DNA of 64,000 nt from Pelagihabitans sp963760375 (GCA_963760375.1 CAVXCS010000006.1:1-64000); one strand, 5' to 3'. Shown: positions 25,785-35,298, counted from the stretch's first letter. Translations and numbers: made by a program. Notes: generated by a model from the letters alone, not told the origin.

Positions 25785-25850
25785 GGTTTGAGTTAGTTAG
25801 TTTGAGTTAGTTAGTTAGTTTGAGTTTGTTTGTTTGTTTAAGTTGGTGTA
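25785..25850. repeat. Simple-sequence tract of GTTT/AGTT units
   Basis: The tract alternates GAGTTAGTTAGTTT blocks and then GTTTGTTTGTTT, 4-bp units repeated for about 60 bp between the lysozyme-fold stop and the terminator. Such tracts vary in length by slippage. Here it is outside any coding region. Confidence 0.8.
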
Positions 25851-25855
25851 GTTCG

Positions 25856-25899
25856 CATGGGACATGACAGGAGAAATCTTTCATGTCCCATGTTTTTTT
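25856..25899 (+). terminator. Rho-independent terminator
   Basis: CATGGGACATGA (25856-25867) pairs perfectly with TCATGTCCCATG (25881-25892), followed by a run of T. It ends the plus-strand small-gene and lysozyme-fold unit. There is no T-run on the other strand, so it is one-directional. Confidence 0.85.
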
Positions 25900-25937
25900 G
25901 CCCCCCCCTAAAGCAATGCCTCACATCTTTACAAAGG

Positions 25938-27563
25938 TCAATCCTTGATTTTTTTTACGTTTTCTAGGCCTTTCTCCACCTTACCCAAGGGGTTTCCGTC
26001 CCCATCCAAGAGATAAGGTTCAAAATCGCTTTCATTCACCCAGCCTGCCTCGGTTTTTTCGCCTGCCATAAACCGCCCATAAAAATTCTGGTTCCGGGTA
26101 AAGGGATATTGTTCATAGAGATGGCCATAGCCCAGCATACGCAAATCTCCTTGCGCCAGAAGCTTGTATTCCATTTCAATTTTAAGTTGCGATTTCCGGA
26201 TGGCATACCCTAGATCTCCCGCCAAATTGGTCATGCAAAAAGGGTCTTTTGATATGTTGTAAAGCTCTTCTTCCGGGCGTTTGCCGAAGTTAGCTTTCCA
26301 ATAGTGCTTATCATTCCCAATGCGCCTTGAATTGAGGATCTCCGTTTTGGTCGGGCTTCCATCGGTATTCAAATATCCGGTTTCGGGATTCCCTGACGGC
26401 CAACGATCTACTTCGTAATTTTTGAGGTACAGCATGCTGTCCTTAAAAATGCCGCGTATGGGATATCCAACATCGTTCGGTCTGCCGGTATCATGCCGTT
26501 CCTTCCCTACCAAAACGTAGTCACGGCCTTTTTCGATCTGCCCCGACCGGTCGGAAGTGATGATGCCCATCAAACTTTTCCCAGCCGGCGGATGCATCCC
26601 CGACAAATGCCAATCGACCCCGGCAGCTTCCAAAAAAGTGGGTGCCAAATCTATGAAACTGATAAAGTCATCGACCTGCCTTCCCCCCTGTTTGATCTTT
26701 CCTTTCCAAAGCATGGCGAGCGGCACATGGTTCGCGTTTTCGTACTGGTTGCCCTTCACCCTTGGAAAGGGCATCCCATGGTCTGAGGTAACGACGACCA
26801 ACGTATTTTCCAACAGTCCCCTATTCCTTAGTGTTTCCATAATCTTCCCGATGTGTCTATCGGTATCTTCAATTTCATAGGCATAGTCCAACAGGTCGTT
26901 TCGGGTCACCTCGTTATCGGGCCAATAGGGCGGGAAATTTTTGATCATATCGGTCGTCTTTCCCGCAAGTTTGACACCAGATCCATATTCATAACCCCTG
27001 TGGGGCTCCGTGGTCCCGACCCAAAAGCTCCACGGACGGTCTTTGGGCGTTTTATCCAGAAAGTCCACAAAGTTGGCACTGTAGTCATTGGTTGAAATGG
27101 AAGGGGTGGCCGGTTTTAGTTGTTTGGCGTCATAGGCGGGACCCAAGACTTCTCTTTGACTGCCATCGGCGGCCAGGGTAATCGCCGGGGCATACCCCTT
27201 GCCGGTGTAACCCGTAGCATAGCCATTTTCGAGCAGTACTTCCTGATAGGTCTTGAATTTTGATGGAAAATATATGACATGGTTGGCGGCGGCATCCAAT
27301 TGCCACGAATTGCGCCCCGTAATAATGGCCGCCCGGGAAGGGGCACATTTTGCATTGGGGGTATAGGCGCGGTTGAACAGAATGCCTTCCCTCGCGATGG
27401 CATCGAAGTTCGGCGTATTCACGTAGGTACTGCCATAGGCGCCCATATCGAGGCCGGCATCATCGAATATGATGACCAAAATGTTCGGTTTTGGGGTGGT
27501 TTGGGCGTTTCCCCAAAAACATAGGGTTCCCGATAATATCAATATTGCCTTTTTGAGGTTCAT
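25938..27563 (-). CDS. Secreted type I sulfatase
   Basis: The 541-residue protein has a signal peptide (residues 1-20, ending FWGNA). It carries the formylglycine motif Cys73-A-P-S-R77 followed by ITGR, where the Cys is oxidised to formylglycine, and the metal aspartates Asp34-Asp35 in LVIIFDDAG. Further family motifs are TGYTGKGYAP, WVGTTEPHRGYEYG (His ligand) and VVVTSDHGMPFPRVKG (Asp/His metal site). It removes sulfate esters from carbohydrates outside the cytoplasm and resembles the heparan-N-sulfatase-like branch. Cys-type maturation needs a formylglycine-generating or anSME enzyme; the FGE-fold protein at 53378-54421 lacks the needed cysteines. It precedes a symporter on the same strand with a 30-bp gap, so desulfated sugar may be the symporter's cargo. 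Confidence 0.95.
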   Translation of the reverse strand: MNLKKAILILSGTLCFWGNAQTTPKPNILVIIFDDAGLDMGAYGSTYVNTPNFDAIAREGILFNRAYTPNAKCAPSRAAIITGRNSWQLDAAANHVIYFPSKFKTYQEVLLENGYATGYTGKGYAPAITLAADGSQREVLGPAYDAKQLKPATPSISTNDYSANFVDFLDKTPKDRPWSFWVGTTEPHRGYEYGSGVKLAGKTTDMIKNFPPYWPDNEVTRNDLLDYAYEIEDTDRHIGKIMETLRNRGLLENTLVVVTSDHGMPFPRVKGNQYENANHVPLAMLWKGKIKQGGRQVDDFISFIDLAPTFLEAAGVDWHLSGMHPPAGKSLMGIITSDRSGQIEKGRDYVLVGKERHDTGRPNDVGYPIRGIFKDSMLYLKNYEVDRWPSGNPETGYLNTDGSPTKTEILNSRRIGNDKHYWKANFGKRPEEELYNISKDPFCMTNLAGDLGYAIRKSQLKIEMEYKLLAQGDLRMLGYGHLYEQYPFTRNQNFYGRFMAGEKTEAGWVNESDFEPYLLDGDGNPLGKVEKGLENVKKIKD

Positions 27564-27593
27564 TTTTGCAAAAAGTTTTTCATTTTTTATTGC

Positions 27594-29219
27594 TTAAAGC
27601 GACAGCACACTGAACGATATCATGATGTAGAGCACGATCAATACCACCGCGACCGAGGCAAGGATATCCCAGATATTATAACTGTTCTTATTGGCCGCCT
27701 TCTGTTCGGGGGTAACACTGCCAAAAGTAAGTCCCATGAGCTGTGCCTGCGAGGGTGCCGGATAGAACATACTGGTCACTACCGCTATGGCAACACATAC
27801 CGCAAAGAAATAAGCCCCGAAGACCAACCAATTGATGTCCGCAATTCGGTAGAGATAACTTCCCTCCTCAAAGCTCGTTTTCAATATTTCGAGCGTAAGT
27901 TTTGAGCAGCCGATGATAAAACCGCCCACCAGCGTGGCAATCGCACCGTTTGCATTGATTCTTTTATAGAAAATACCCAAGAGGAACACCGCAGCGATCG
28001 GGGGCGAGATATAGGCCTGTACGTTCTGAAGGTATTCATAGAGTCCGTCGGAGAGCCTCGTGATGATCGGTATCCAGAGCAACCCGAGTCCCACCACGAA
28101 AAAGGTCGCGATACGTCCTGTTTTTACCAGTTCCTCTTCGGGTTTGTTCGGTTTCAATTTCTTGTAAATATCCAAGGTGAACAGCGTAGAGCAGGAATTG
28201 AATACAGAGGCCAAAGAGCTCATCAAGGCCGCCAAGAGTCCGGCGGCCACCAAGCCCCTTAGTCCGGAAGGAAGGAGGTTGCTCATCAGCACCGGAAAGG
28301 CCTGATCGGGATTGTCCCAATGCAATTTTCCTTGCATTTTTAGGCCTAAGGCCACCACGCCGGGAATCAGAAAAAGAAAAACCGGCATTAATTTTAGGAT
28401 GGCACCAAAAATACTGCCCCTTCTCCCCTCTTTGATATTTCTGGCGGTGAGCACCCTTTGCACGATTACCTGATCGGTGCACCAATACCATATACCCACA
28501 ATGGTACTGGTAATGAACAAGGGCAGCCAAGGGTAATCGGGGTCGGAATTGGGCCGCCACATATTGAAATAATCTGCCCCGATGGTTGTCTTGAGCTCGC
28601 CCCAACCGCCCACGGCTTCCAATCCCATAAAGGTAAGTACCCCCGCGCCAAGGACCAGGATGATGGCCTGTATGGTCTCGGTATAGACAACCGCGCGCAT
28701 ACCGCCCAGCACCGTGTAAATGCCAGTAAGCACTACTGTGGCCACTGCCCCGATCCAAAACGGAATGCCCAAAAGGGCCGATACCACCACGCCCCCGGCA
28801 TAAATGGTCACGGAAACCTTGGTGAGTATATAGGCCACCAGGGAAACCACTGAAAGGACCCAACGGGATCGGGCATCAAAACGCTTTTCCAAAAATTCGG
28901 GCATGGTAAAAACACCGCTACGCGCGTAAAAGGGCAGAAAAACCCAACCGAGCATCAGAACGATCCAGGCATGGAGCTCATAGATCAACAAGGGCATTTT
29001 GTCTCCTGCTCCATTTCCTGCCAACCCAACCACGTGTTCGGATCCGATATTGGAGGCGAATATGGAGGCTCCCACCATAAACCAACCGATATTCCTACCG
29101 GCCAAAAAATAGTCCTCGGTATTTTGCTGTTTTTGCCTGATGACCCACCAGGCCACGCCTAGGAGGATCAGAAAATAGGCGATGATGACTACCCAATCGA
29201 GCGTGTCAAGTCCTTTCAT
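27594..29219 (-). CDS. Sodium/solute symporter (SSS family)
   Basis: I chose the ATG at 29219 (541 aa): it begins MKGLDTLDWVVIIAYFLILL, the standard SSS start, while the longer frame adds an unlikely hydrophilic leader. About 14 membrane helices are visible. Family motifs include DYFLAGRNIGWFMVGASIFA with SNIGSEHVVGLAGNG (substrate/Na site in TM1-2), VYTETIQAIILVLGAGVL, WYWCTDQVIVQRVLTARNIK and AALMSSLASVFNSCSTLFT (the Ser-rich Na2 site). It lies with SGLT-like sugar transporters of Bacteroidota. It drives sugar or sugar-acid uptake with sodium, fitting a marine cell. The gene is upstream of the sulfatase in the same operon and divergent from mutA. The exact substrate is unknown. Confidence 0.95.
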   Translation of the reverse strand: MKGLDTLDWVVIIAYFLILLGVAWWVIRQKQQNTEDYFLAGRNIGWFMVGASIFASNIGSEHVVGLAGNGAGDKMPLLIYELHAWIVLMLGWVFLPFYARSGVFTMPEFLEKRFDARSRWVLSVVSLVAYILTKVSVTIYAGGVVVSALLGIPFWIGAVATVVLTGIYTVLGGMRAVVYTETIQAIILVLGAGVLTFMGLEAVGGWGELKTTIGADYFNMWRPNSDPDYPWLPLFITSTIVGIWYWCTDQVIVQRVLTARNIKEGRRGSIFGAILKLMPVFLFLIPGVVALGLKMQGKLHWDNPDQAFPVLMSNLLPSGLRGLVAAGLLAALMSSLASVFNSCSTLFTLDIYKKLKPNKPEEELVKTGRIATFFVVGLGLLWIPIITRLSDGLYEYLQNVQAYISPPIAAVFLLGIFYKRINANGAIATLVGGFIIGCSKLTLEILKTSFEEGSYLYRIADINWLVFGAYFFAVCVAIAVVTSMFYPAPSQAQLMGLTFGSVTPEQKAANKNSYNIWDILASVAVVLIVLYIMISFSVLSL

Positions 29220-29332
29220 GAGATGTTTGGTTGGATGTTGATGAAATAAATATAGCAAAAACCATGGCATCAAGATCAATTTGAGCCTTAAATGGGAATT
29301 GGGGTTACCTTGAATATCGCATGCTTTGGAAA

Positions 29333-29364
29333 TTGCTGCCTTTTCAATTTTACCCGTATCTTCA
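29333..29364 (+). promoter_or_regulatory. Candidate mutA promoter (TTG-N21-TATCTTCA)
   Basis: TTG at 29333-29335 and TATCTTCA at 29357-29364, 21 bp apart, approximate the Bacteroidota promoter (TTG, 19-23 bp, TAnnTTTG), with 6 of 8 matches in the second box. It ends 17 bp before mutA. It is a weak call. Confidence 0.3.
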
Positions 29365-29381
29365 TACCAAACTTTGAAGGG

Positions 29382-30752
29382 ATGTCGCAGTCTACTTTTT
29401 TTGGAGAATTTGATGCCGTTTCTGCCAAGGCTTGGAAGCAGCAAATTCAATATGAATTAAAGGGGGCCGATTATAATGAAAGTTTGGTTTGGGAGTCTCC
29501 CGAAGGCATCAAAGTAAAACCGTTTTACCATCCCGATGACAACGGCCCTGTTGCAAGGAAAGGCATCACCCTTCCCAAGTCTTGGAAAATCGGGGAGCAC
29601 AACTACGTGGGCGACGCGGTGAAATCGAATTTAAGCGCCGTTACATTATTAAAATACGGGGTGGAAAGTTTGATCTTTACGATTCCGAAGGAAGACATCG
29701 ATCTCGAAAAGCTGTTGACCGGTATCGATTTGTCAAAGGTCCCCATTCATATGGAGCTTCAATTTTTGTCACCCACGTTTGTAAAGAAGGTACTTGATCT
29801 TTTTAAGGAAAACCCAAAAAATTGTCACCTGCTGATCGACCCGATCGGCCATTTGGCACGTTCCGGCAATTGGCACCATAACCTGGAAACGGATTTTGCG
29901 CTCCTAAAAGAAATCTTTTCCCATGAGAAAGCCCCTGCTGCCGGCAATTCAATCGCAGTGGATGTTTCGCTTTACCAAAATGCGGGCGCTACCATGGTTC
30001 AACAATTGGCCTATGCCCTGGCACATGCCAACGAGTACCTGAATTTGGGTGCCCCGGGCAATGTATGCTTCAAGGTGGCGGTGGGCGGCAATTATTTCTT
30101 TGAAATAGCCAAATTAAGGGCCTTGCGCCTCCTCTGGAGAACCCTGGCAAACGAATATGGCTTATCGGCCGACTGTCATATATTGGCGGTCCCTAGCCTT
30201 CGCAACAAGACCATTTATGCCTATAATACCAATATGCTGCGGACCACCACCGAATGCATGTCGGCCATATTGGGCGGGGCCGACACGCTAAGCAACCTCC
30301 CTTACGATGCCCTCTACCACAAGAACAACGAATTCGGCGATCGTTTGGCACGGAACCAGTTGCTGTTGTTAAAACTTGAAAGTGGTTTCGATACTAAGGA
30401 CGATCCGGCAGCTGGTAACTACTATATCGAAAACCTCACCGACCAATTGGCCGAAAAGGCATTGCTATTGTTCAAGACCCTTGAAAGCGAAGGGGGATTC
30501 TTGAGACAATTGAAGACACATACGATCCAAAGAAAAATTAAAGAAAGTGCCCAAAAGGAACAACTTCTTTTCGATATGGGACAGGAAGTATTGGTAGGGA
30601 CCAATAAATACCGACATCAAGAAGATGTGATGAAGGATTATTTGGAGTTGTATCCGTTCGTGAAAACCCATCACAGAAAAACCTTGATCGAACCGATCAT
30701 CCCCAAAAGGTTGGCCGAAAAAATGGAACAAAACCGATTGGAACATGAGTAG
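29382..30752 (+). CDS. mutA: Methylmalonyl-CoA mutase small subunit
   Basis: ATG 29382 (456 aa) is chosen because MSQSTFFGEFDAVSAKAWKQ matches the family start; upstream in-frame sequence is unrelated. The small subunit has the fold of the catalytic subunit but no functional B12 site and here also lacks the C-terminal B12 domain, giving a shorter chain than the usual 600 residues. This short form is standard in Flavobacteriia. Visible motifs are QIQYELKGADYNESLVWESP, LRLLWRTLANEYGL and SNLPYDALYHKNNEFGDRLA. With MutB it isomerises methylmalonyl-CoA and succinyl-CoA, the last step of propionate use (from odd-chain fatty acids or branched amino acids). It overlaps mutB by 8 nt. The assignment is firm. 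Confidence 0.95.
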   Translation: MSQSTFFGEFDAVSAKAWKQQIQYELKGADYNESLVWESPEGIKVKPFYHPDDNGPVARKGITLPKSWKIGEHNYVGDAVKSNLSAVTLLKYGVESLIFTIPKEDIDLEKLLTGIDLSKVPIHMELQFLSPTFVKKVLDLFKENPKNCHLLIDPIGHLARSGNWHHNLETDFALLKEIFSHEKAPAAGNSIAVDVSLYQNAGATMVQQLAYALAHANEYLNLGAPGNVCFKVAVGGNYFFEIAKLRALRLLWRTLANEYGLSADCHILAVPSLRNKTIYAYNTNMLRTTTECMSAILGGADTLSNLPYDALYHKNNEFGDRLARNQLLLLKLESGFDTKDDPAAGNYYIENLTDQLAEKALLLFKTLESEGGFLRQLKTHTIQRKIKESAQKEQLLFDMGQEVLVGTNKYRHQEDVMKDYLELYPFVKTHHRKTLIEPIIPKRLAEKMEQNRLEHE

Positions 30753-32844
30753 GAAGCGTTTTGATCATTTGGAAATTCACAAAGACAACAAGGCAGAAAT
30801 TCCCTCCAAGGATTTCGAACACCTCGGCTTCGCGGCCGGAATTCCGCCCTATTTGAGGGGGCCGTATGCGACAATGTATTTACAGCGCCCATGGACGATT
30901 CGGCAATATGCCGGTTTCTCGACCGCCGAGGAAAGCAATGCCTTCTACAAAAGAAACCTGGCCGGGGGCCAAAAAGGGCTTTCGGTCGCTTTTGACCTGC
31001 CTACCCACAGGGGTTATGACAGCGATCATGAACGTGTGGTGGGCGACGTGGGCAAGGCAGGAGTCGCCATAGACTCGGTGGAAGATATGAAACGGCTCTT
31101 CGAGGGCATTCCCTTGGGCGATATATCGGTTTCGATGACCATGAACGGTGCGGTCTTGCCCATTATGGCTTTCTATATCGTGGCTGCCGAGGAACAAGGA
31201 ATCGGACCCAACGAGCTGTCGGGCACGATCCAGAACGACATTCTCAAAGAGTTCATGGTGCGCAACACCTATATCTATCCCCCGGCCCCTTCGATGCAGC
31301 TGGTGGCCGATATTTTTGAGTATGCCAGCCAATACATGCCCAAGTTCAATAGCATCAGCATTTCAGGTTACCATATGCACGAGGCGGGGGCCACTGCCGA
31401 ACTGGAACTGGCTTACACCTTGGCCGATGGCTTGGAATATGTGCGTACCGGACTAAAAGCAGGATTGGATATCGATAGTTTTGCCCCAAGATTGTCATTC
31501 TTTTGGGGCATAGGCATGCGGCATTTCCAGGAAATCGCAAAATTGAGGGCGGGGCGTCTGCTCTGGGCCAAATTGATGAAACAGTTCGATCCCAAGAACA
31601 AAAAATCGCTCTCGCTGCGTACCCATTGCCAAACCAGTGGGTGGAGCCTTACCGAACAAGACCCCTTCAACAATGTGGCACGCACTACCATTGAGGCGGC
31701 AGCTGCCATATTTGGGGGCACACAGAGCCTCCATACCAACGCCCTGGATGAAGCCATCGGCCTTCCAACCGATTTTTCGGCCAGGATTGCGAGGGAGACC
31801 CAATTGTTTTTGATGGAGGAAACCAAGATCATCAAAACGGTCGACCCGTGGGCGGGCAGCCATTATGTGGAGCAGCTTACCAACGATTTGGTGCATCGCG
31901 CTTGGGAATTGATCCAGGAAGTGGAAGCACTGGGCGGCATGACCAAGGCCATCGAGGCGGGAATCCCAAAAATGCGGATCGAAGAGGCGGCAGCAAGAAA
32001 ACAGGCCCGAATCGATAATGGGGAAGAAACGATCCTGGGGGTAAACAAATATCCTCTGGAATCGGAGGATGATCTTCACATTCTTGAAGTGGACAACAAT
32101 GAAGTGCGCAGACAACAGATCGAGCGGTTGGATCTGCTCAAAAAGAATAGGGATGCCAAAAACGTGGAAAAGGCATTGCAACGACTCGCCGATCTGGCAA
32201 AGAATAAAATGGCCATCCTTGGTAAGGGAACACAAATGCAAGGGCGGGATACTGAAAATTTGTTAGCTTTAGCGGTGGAAGCCGCAAGGGCCAGGGCCAC
32301 ATTGGGCGAGATCAGCTCGGCCCTGGAAGGGGCCTTTGGGCGGCACGAGGCAAATATACAATCGATTACAGGCGTGTATTCAAAAGAAATCAAAAACGAC
32401 GAAACCTTTAAAAAGGCATTGGCATTGGCCGACCGGTTTGCGGAAAAAGAGGGGCGACGGCCCAGGATATTGATCGCAAAAATGGGACAGGACGGTCATG
32501 ATCGGGGGGCACGGGTAGTGGCCACGGGCTATGCCGACCTCGGTTTTGATGTGGATTTGGGCCCTTTGTTCCAAACACCCTCGGAAGTGGCCAAACAGGC
32601 CGTTGAAAACGATGTGCATATATTGGGCATTTCCTCCTTGGCCGGCGGTCATAAGACCCTGGTGCCGCAGGTCATCGAAGCCTTAAAGTCCTATGGCCGT
32701 GAAGACATCATGGTAATCGTTGGGGGGGTCATCCCCAAACAGGATTATGACTACCTCTTTGAAAAAGGGGTGGTCGCCATTTTTGGGCCTGGCACCAAAA
32801 TCGCGGAGGCGGCCATTACGCTGTTGGAGATTTTGTTGGACTAA
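30745..32844 (+). CDS. mutB: Methylmalonyl-CoA mutase large (catalytic) subunit
   Basis: The 699-residue chain is full length. The TIM-barrel part has GPYATMYLQRPWTIRQYAGF, VAFDLPTHRGYDSDH, MTMNGAVLPIMAFYI and RTHCQTSGWSLTEQDP. The C-terminal B12-binding domain (about 565-699) has DGHDRGARVVATGYADLGF, the D-x-H-x-x-G motif whose His coordinates cobalt, then GISSLAGGHKTLVP. It carries out the radical rearrangement between (R)-methylmalonyl-CoA and succinyl-CoA with adenosylcobalamin. It overlaps mutA by 8 nt, and its stop overlaps the end of a convergent frame at 32841. A diverged copy of its last 52 bp lies 2.5 kb downstream (35299-35350). No meaB or epimerase gene is adjacent. Confidence 0.97.
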   Translation: MSRKRFDHLEIHKDNKAEIPSKDFEHLGFAAGIPPYLRGPYATMYLQRPWTIRQYAGFSTAEESNAFYKRNLAGGQKGLSVAFDLPTHRGYDSDHERVVGDVGKAGVAIDSVEDMKRLFEGIPLGDISVSMTMNGAVLPIMAFYIVAAEEQGIGPNELSGTIQNDILKEFMVRNTYIYPPAPSMQLVADIFEYASQYMPKFNSISISGYHMHEAGATAELELAYTLADGLEYVRTGLKAGLDIDSFAPRLSFFWGIGMRHFQEIAKLRAGRLLWAKLMKQFDPKNKKSLSLRTHCQTSGWSLTEQDPFNNVARTTIEAAAAIFGGTQSLHTNALDEAIGLPTDFSARIARETQLFLMEETKIIKTVDPWAGSHYVEQLTNDLVHRAWELIQEVEALGGMTKAIEAGIPKMRIEEAAARKQARIDNGEETILGVNKYPLESEDDLHILEVDNNEVRRQQIERLDLLKKNRDAKNVEKALQRLADLAKNKMAILGKGTQMQGRDTENLLALAVEAARARATLGEISSALEGAFGRHEANIQSITGVYSKEIKNDETFKKALALADRFAEKEGRRPRILIAKMGQDGHDRGARVVATGYADLGFDVDLGPLFQTPSEVAKQAVENDVHILGISSLAGGHKTLVPQVIEALKSYGREDIMVIVGGVIPKQDYDYLFEKGVVAIFGPGTKIAEAAITLLEILLD

Positions 32845-33269
32845 AGGTTATATGCTTCCCCCCGATTAGCCTTTGCAACTTGTAAATGGAAACCCCCGCC
32901 CATGCCGTTTTCTTTAGGTCTCGCATCAAAAGTTACCAACTGGTTCTTTTCTAAAAATACGACGCTTAACCAGGCACCAACCCTGTAAAGGGGTTCGTCA
33001 CTAGCTATATTCTTTCTTTGAGCCAATATTTGCCTCTGGGAAAATTGAGGATTGCTATTGGCGTCAAAACCAGTCGGTAAGTATTTTTCCCAGGTTACCT
33101 CTCCCCCAAGCGTAGCCTGATTGGCAAATACCAAGGTTCCATCCCCTAACCATACCCAGTCAAAACCATTAAGTGCCTCTCCAGTAGGTCTTATTCCTTC
33201 CTTTGCAAGCTCTGCAGTTATAAAGTTTAGGCCTTCTGTCAATAAAAAATAGATATTACCGTTGCTCAA
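32841..33269 (-). CDS. Hypothetical protein, probably N-terminally truncated
   Basis: The frame has no ATG. The first usable start is TTG at 33269, giving 142 residues, but sense-looking residues continue upstream (KDNFGKIREPVSL) to a TAA at about 33310. This suggests the start of a longer gene is lost. The chain contains GFDWVWLGDGTLVFANQATL, EKYLPTGFDANSNPQF and LYRVGAWLSVVFLEKNQLVT, and ends near mutB with a 4-nt tail-to-tail overlap. Alternating hydrophobic residues suggest a beta-rich fold. I do not recognise a family. It lies in the segment between the two copies of the mutB 3' end, which looks like inserted DNA. Confidence 0.45.
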   Translation of the reverse strand: MSNGNIYFLLTEGLNFITAELAKEGIRPTGEALNGFDWVWLGDGTLVFANQATLGGEVTWEKYLPTGFDANSNPQFSQRQILAQRKNIASDEPLYRVGAWLSVVFLEKNQLVTFDARPKENGMGGGFHLQVAKANRGEAYNL

Positions 33270-33582
33270 AGAAACGGGTTCCCTGATTTTTCCAAAATTA
33301 TCCTTTTTTTATCCACGATAAAAAAGTGCCAGGCAACGAGGGATTAACTAAACCGCCAATGTGAGATTTTGAAAAATCCTTAATAAATCTATAGCCATAT
33401 TAAATACATTATTGTTTAGGTCTTTCTACCAAGGTTGGATAAAACAAATTGTTTTCTGTTGAACACTTTCTCAGTTGGAGCCCCCAAATATTCGAATCCA
33501 GCAAAAAAAGAAACAAAATCCAGTCTATTAGGAGACATTGCCACAACCATTACGAATGTAAGTATGAAATTCGGTTTTGGTT
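33270..33582. other. Intergenic gap of about 310 bp
   Basis: It is AT-rich with no convincing gene. The first 45 bp continue in frame with the truncated minus-strand ORF. A plus-strand frame here (from 33435) is mainly antisense to the phosphotransferase gene and was not accepted. Confidence 0.4.
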
Positions 33583-34938
33583 TCAATAGGCGCGTTCTTC
33601 GCCCTGAATCACATTCAAGGCCGTTTTGTAAACAATATTCAAATCAAGGCCCAAGGTCCATTTTTCAACATAAAAAATATCCAACCTTGTACGATTGATG
33701 ATATCGGACTTTTTAACAATTTCGCCCCTATAGCCCATGATTTGTGCAAGGCCCGTGATGCCTGGCTTTACCAAATGCCTTACCAGGTACTTGTCCACGG
33801 ATATTTCATAGTCTTCGGTATGTACTTCCATATGGGGCCTCGGGCCCACAACGCTCATTTCCCCCAGGAATACGTTCAAAAACTGTGGTAGCTCATCGAT
33901 ATTGGTCCTGCGCAAGATTTTTCCAATACGGGTTACCCTGATATCGTTTTTGGTGGTCATCTTGAAGTCGGCATCCCCATTATTGAACATAGACCGATAC
34001 TTATAACACCAAAACTCTTTTCTTTTAAGCCCGTGCCGCTTTTGTTTAAAAAACACCGGTCCTGGCGAATCTATTTGAAACAAGATATATAACAATGGGG
34101 TCAACCAAGAAAGGACCAGAACAATAACCAAAGTTGAAACGGCGACATCGAAAGACCTTTTGATGATACGGGCATATTCGGCATCCAACGGAACTTTCCT
34201 CAAATTGAGCACGGGAACATTTTCATACGATTCCAAGGACATGGCCCTTGAAAATATTTCCTTATTATCGAGTATGACTTTTAGTTTGATCAAATTGTTG
34301 TCGGCGAAATTGATCAGGTTAATCAATTGTAGATGATTGACTTTAGAGGCCACACAATAAATTTCGTCGATACTGTTTTCCAGCAGGTACAAAAAACAGT
34401 CTTCAATTTTTCCTAGGTAAGTGGAACTTCGCGAAGGGGTGTCTTCAAAAAAACCCAGATAACGATAGCCCAAATCTGGTGTATCGAATACCTTCCGTAT
34501 TTTCTTCAGATTTTTGTCACGGCCTATCACCACAACATTCACAAAGTTTCCGCCACCCATGCGGTACCGTCGCCTTGCCCAAAAGAATATGATCCGATAA
34601 CACAAAAGTGCTAAGCAGATCAAGCCAAAAACCAGTAACTGATAGGAAAGGGATTCCAACTTAGTATTGGTAAATCCAAAGAGGGCAAAGTAGGCAAGGC
34701 CATAAACCAAATAAAGTTGTATCAGCTTATATATCTTGGTCATAAAGCGATCCCTGCGCTCGGTAGGATAAAAATTCAATGAAAAGGTGATGACGAGCCA
34801 AGAGATATTATAATACAGGATATGGTTCCACTTTAGATAGGTTTCGGGAGTGAGTAAATATAATATGCCATTGATCAAGCATAAATGAAACACTATTGAA
34901 ATGGGGATGATAAGATGGGAATTTTTAAAATTATTCAT
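33583..34938 (-). CDS. Undecaprenyl-phosphate sugar phosphotransferase (exopolysaccharide initiation)
   Basis: The 451-residue protein is a polyprenyl glycosylphosphotransferase of the WcaJ/WbaP type. It has four N-terminal membrane helices (about 9-115), a CoA-binding-like Rossmann domain (about 130-245, VNVVVIGRDKNLKKIRKVF), a fifth helix (VAVSTLVIVLVLSWLTPLLY) and the C-terminal catalytic domain. The last carries GPVFFKQKRHGLKRKEFWCY, KYRSMF, TNIDELPQFLNVFLGEMSVV and GPRPH. It moves a hexose- or galactose-1-phosphate from a nucleotide sugar to undecaprenyl phosphate at the inner membrane, the first step of capsule or exopolysaccharide units. It is unusual in having no other polysaccharide genes around it. 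It lies between the two mutB 3'-end copies, so it may be transferred or left from a deleted cluster. Confidence 0.93.
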   Translation of the reverse strand: MNNFKNSHLIIPISIVFHLCLINGILYLLTPETYLKWNHILYYNISWLVITFSLNFYPTERRDRFMTKIYKLIQLYLVYGLAYFALFGFTNTKLESLSYQLLVFGLICLALLCYRIIFFWARRRYRMGGGNFVNVVVIGRDKNLKKIRKVFDTPDLGYRYLGFFEDTPSRSSTYLGKIEDCFLYLLENSIDEIYCVASKVNHLQLINLINFADNNLIKLKVILDNKEIFSRAMSLESYENVPVLNLRKVPLDAEYARIIKRSFDVAVSTLVIVLVLSWLTPLLYILFQIDSPGPVFFKQKRHGLKRKEFWCYKYRSMFNNGDADFKMTTKNDIRVTRIGKILRRTNIDELPQFLNVFLGEMSVVGPRPHMEVHTEDYEISVDKYLVRHLVKPGITGLAQIMGYRGEIVKKSDIINRTRLDIFYVEKWTLGLDLNIVYKTALNVIQGEERAY

Positions 34939-35298
34939 ACCTCCATTCGGTTAACTGCTTCATTTGATGCTCATAGGTAGTTCCGGGCTCCCTAGCTGCA
35001 TTTCGATTATAATTTTTACGTTAAGGATCAGCTAAAAAGACCAATTACCATAAACAATTAGCCAGATACCAAACAATACCTATGAGGGAAAGAATTTTAG
35101 GTTAAGTATTGGGCTTCACTAGGCTAACAACCAAATATATGGAATCAGTACCGCGCGAACAACTTTAAATATTAACTTTAGGAACCGTCTAATCACAAGA
35201 TCGATGAACTGCACTGTTCATGCAAAATTTGGAATGTTTTACGGTTGAAAATTCCTACAGTAATCGGAATGTGGTTTATTAAAAGACAATTTGTGTCT
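34939..35298. other. Intergenic region before the mutB-end copy
   Basis: These 360 AT-rich bases hold no convincing gene. A small hairpin, TGAAC/GTTCA, lies at about 35204-35222. The region should contain the promoter of the phosphotransferase gene, whose ATG is at 34938, but no clear consensus pair was found. Confidence 0.4.

Noticed and set aside
25938..29219. Sulfatase-symporter as part of the SusC/SusD locus
   Set aside because: They are 13 kb away on the opposite strand with unrelated genes between; a functional link is possible but they are not one polysaccharide-utilisation locus.
30880..32652. Several ORFs antisense to mutB, up to 248 residues
   Set aside because: Long antisense frames are expected in a constrained gene of this base composition; no domain was recognisable.
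33435..33891. Two plus-strand ORFs at the end of the phosphotransferase gene
   Set aside because: They are mostly antisense to a confidently assigned gene; composition and lack of domains indicate chance frames.
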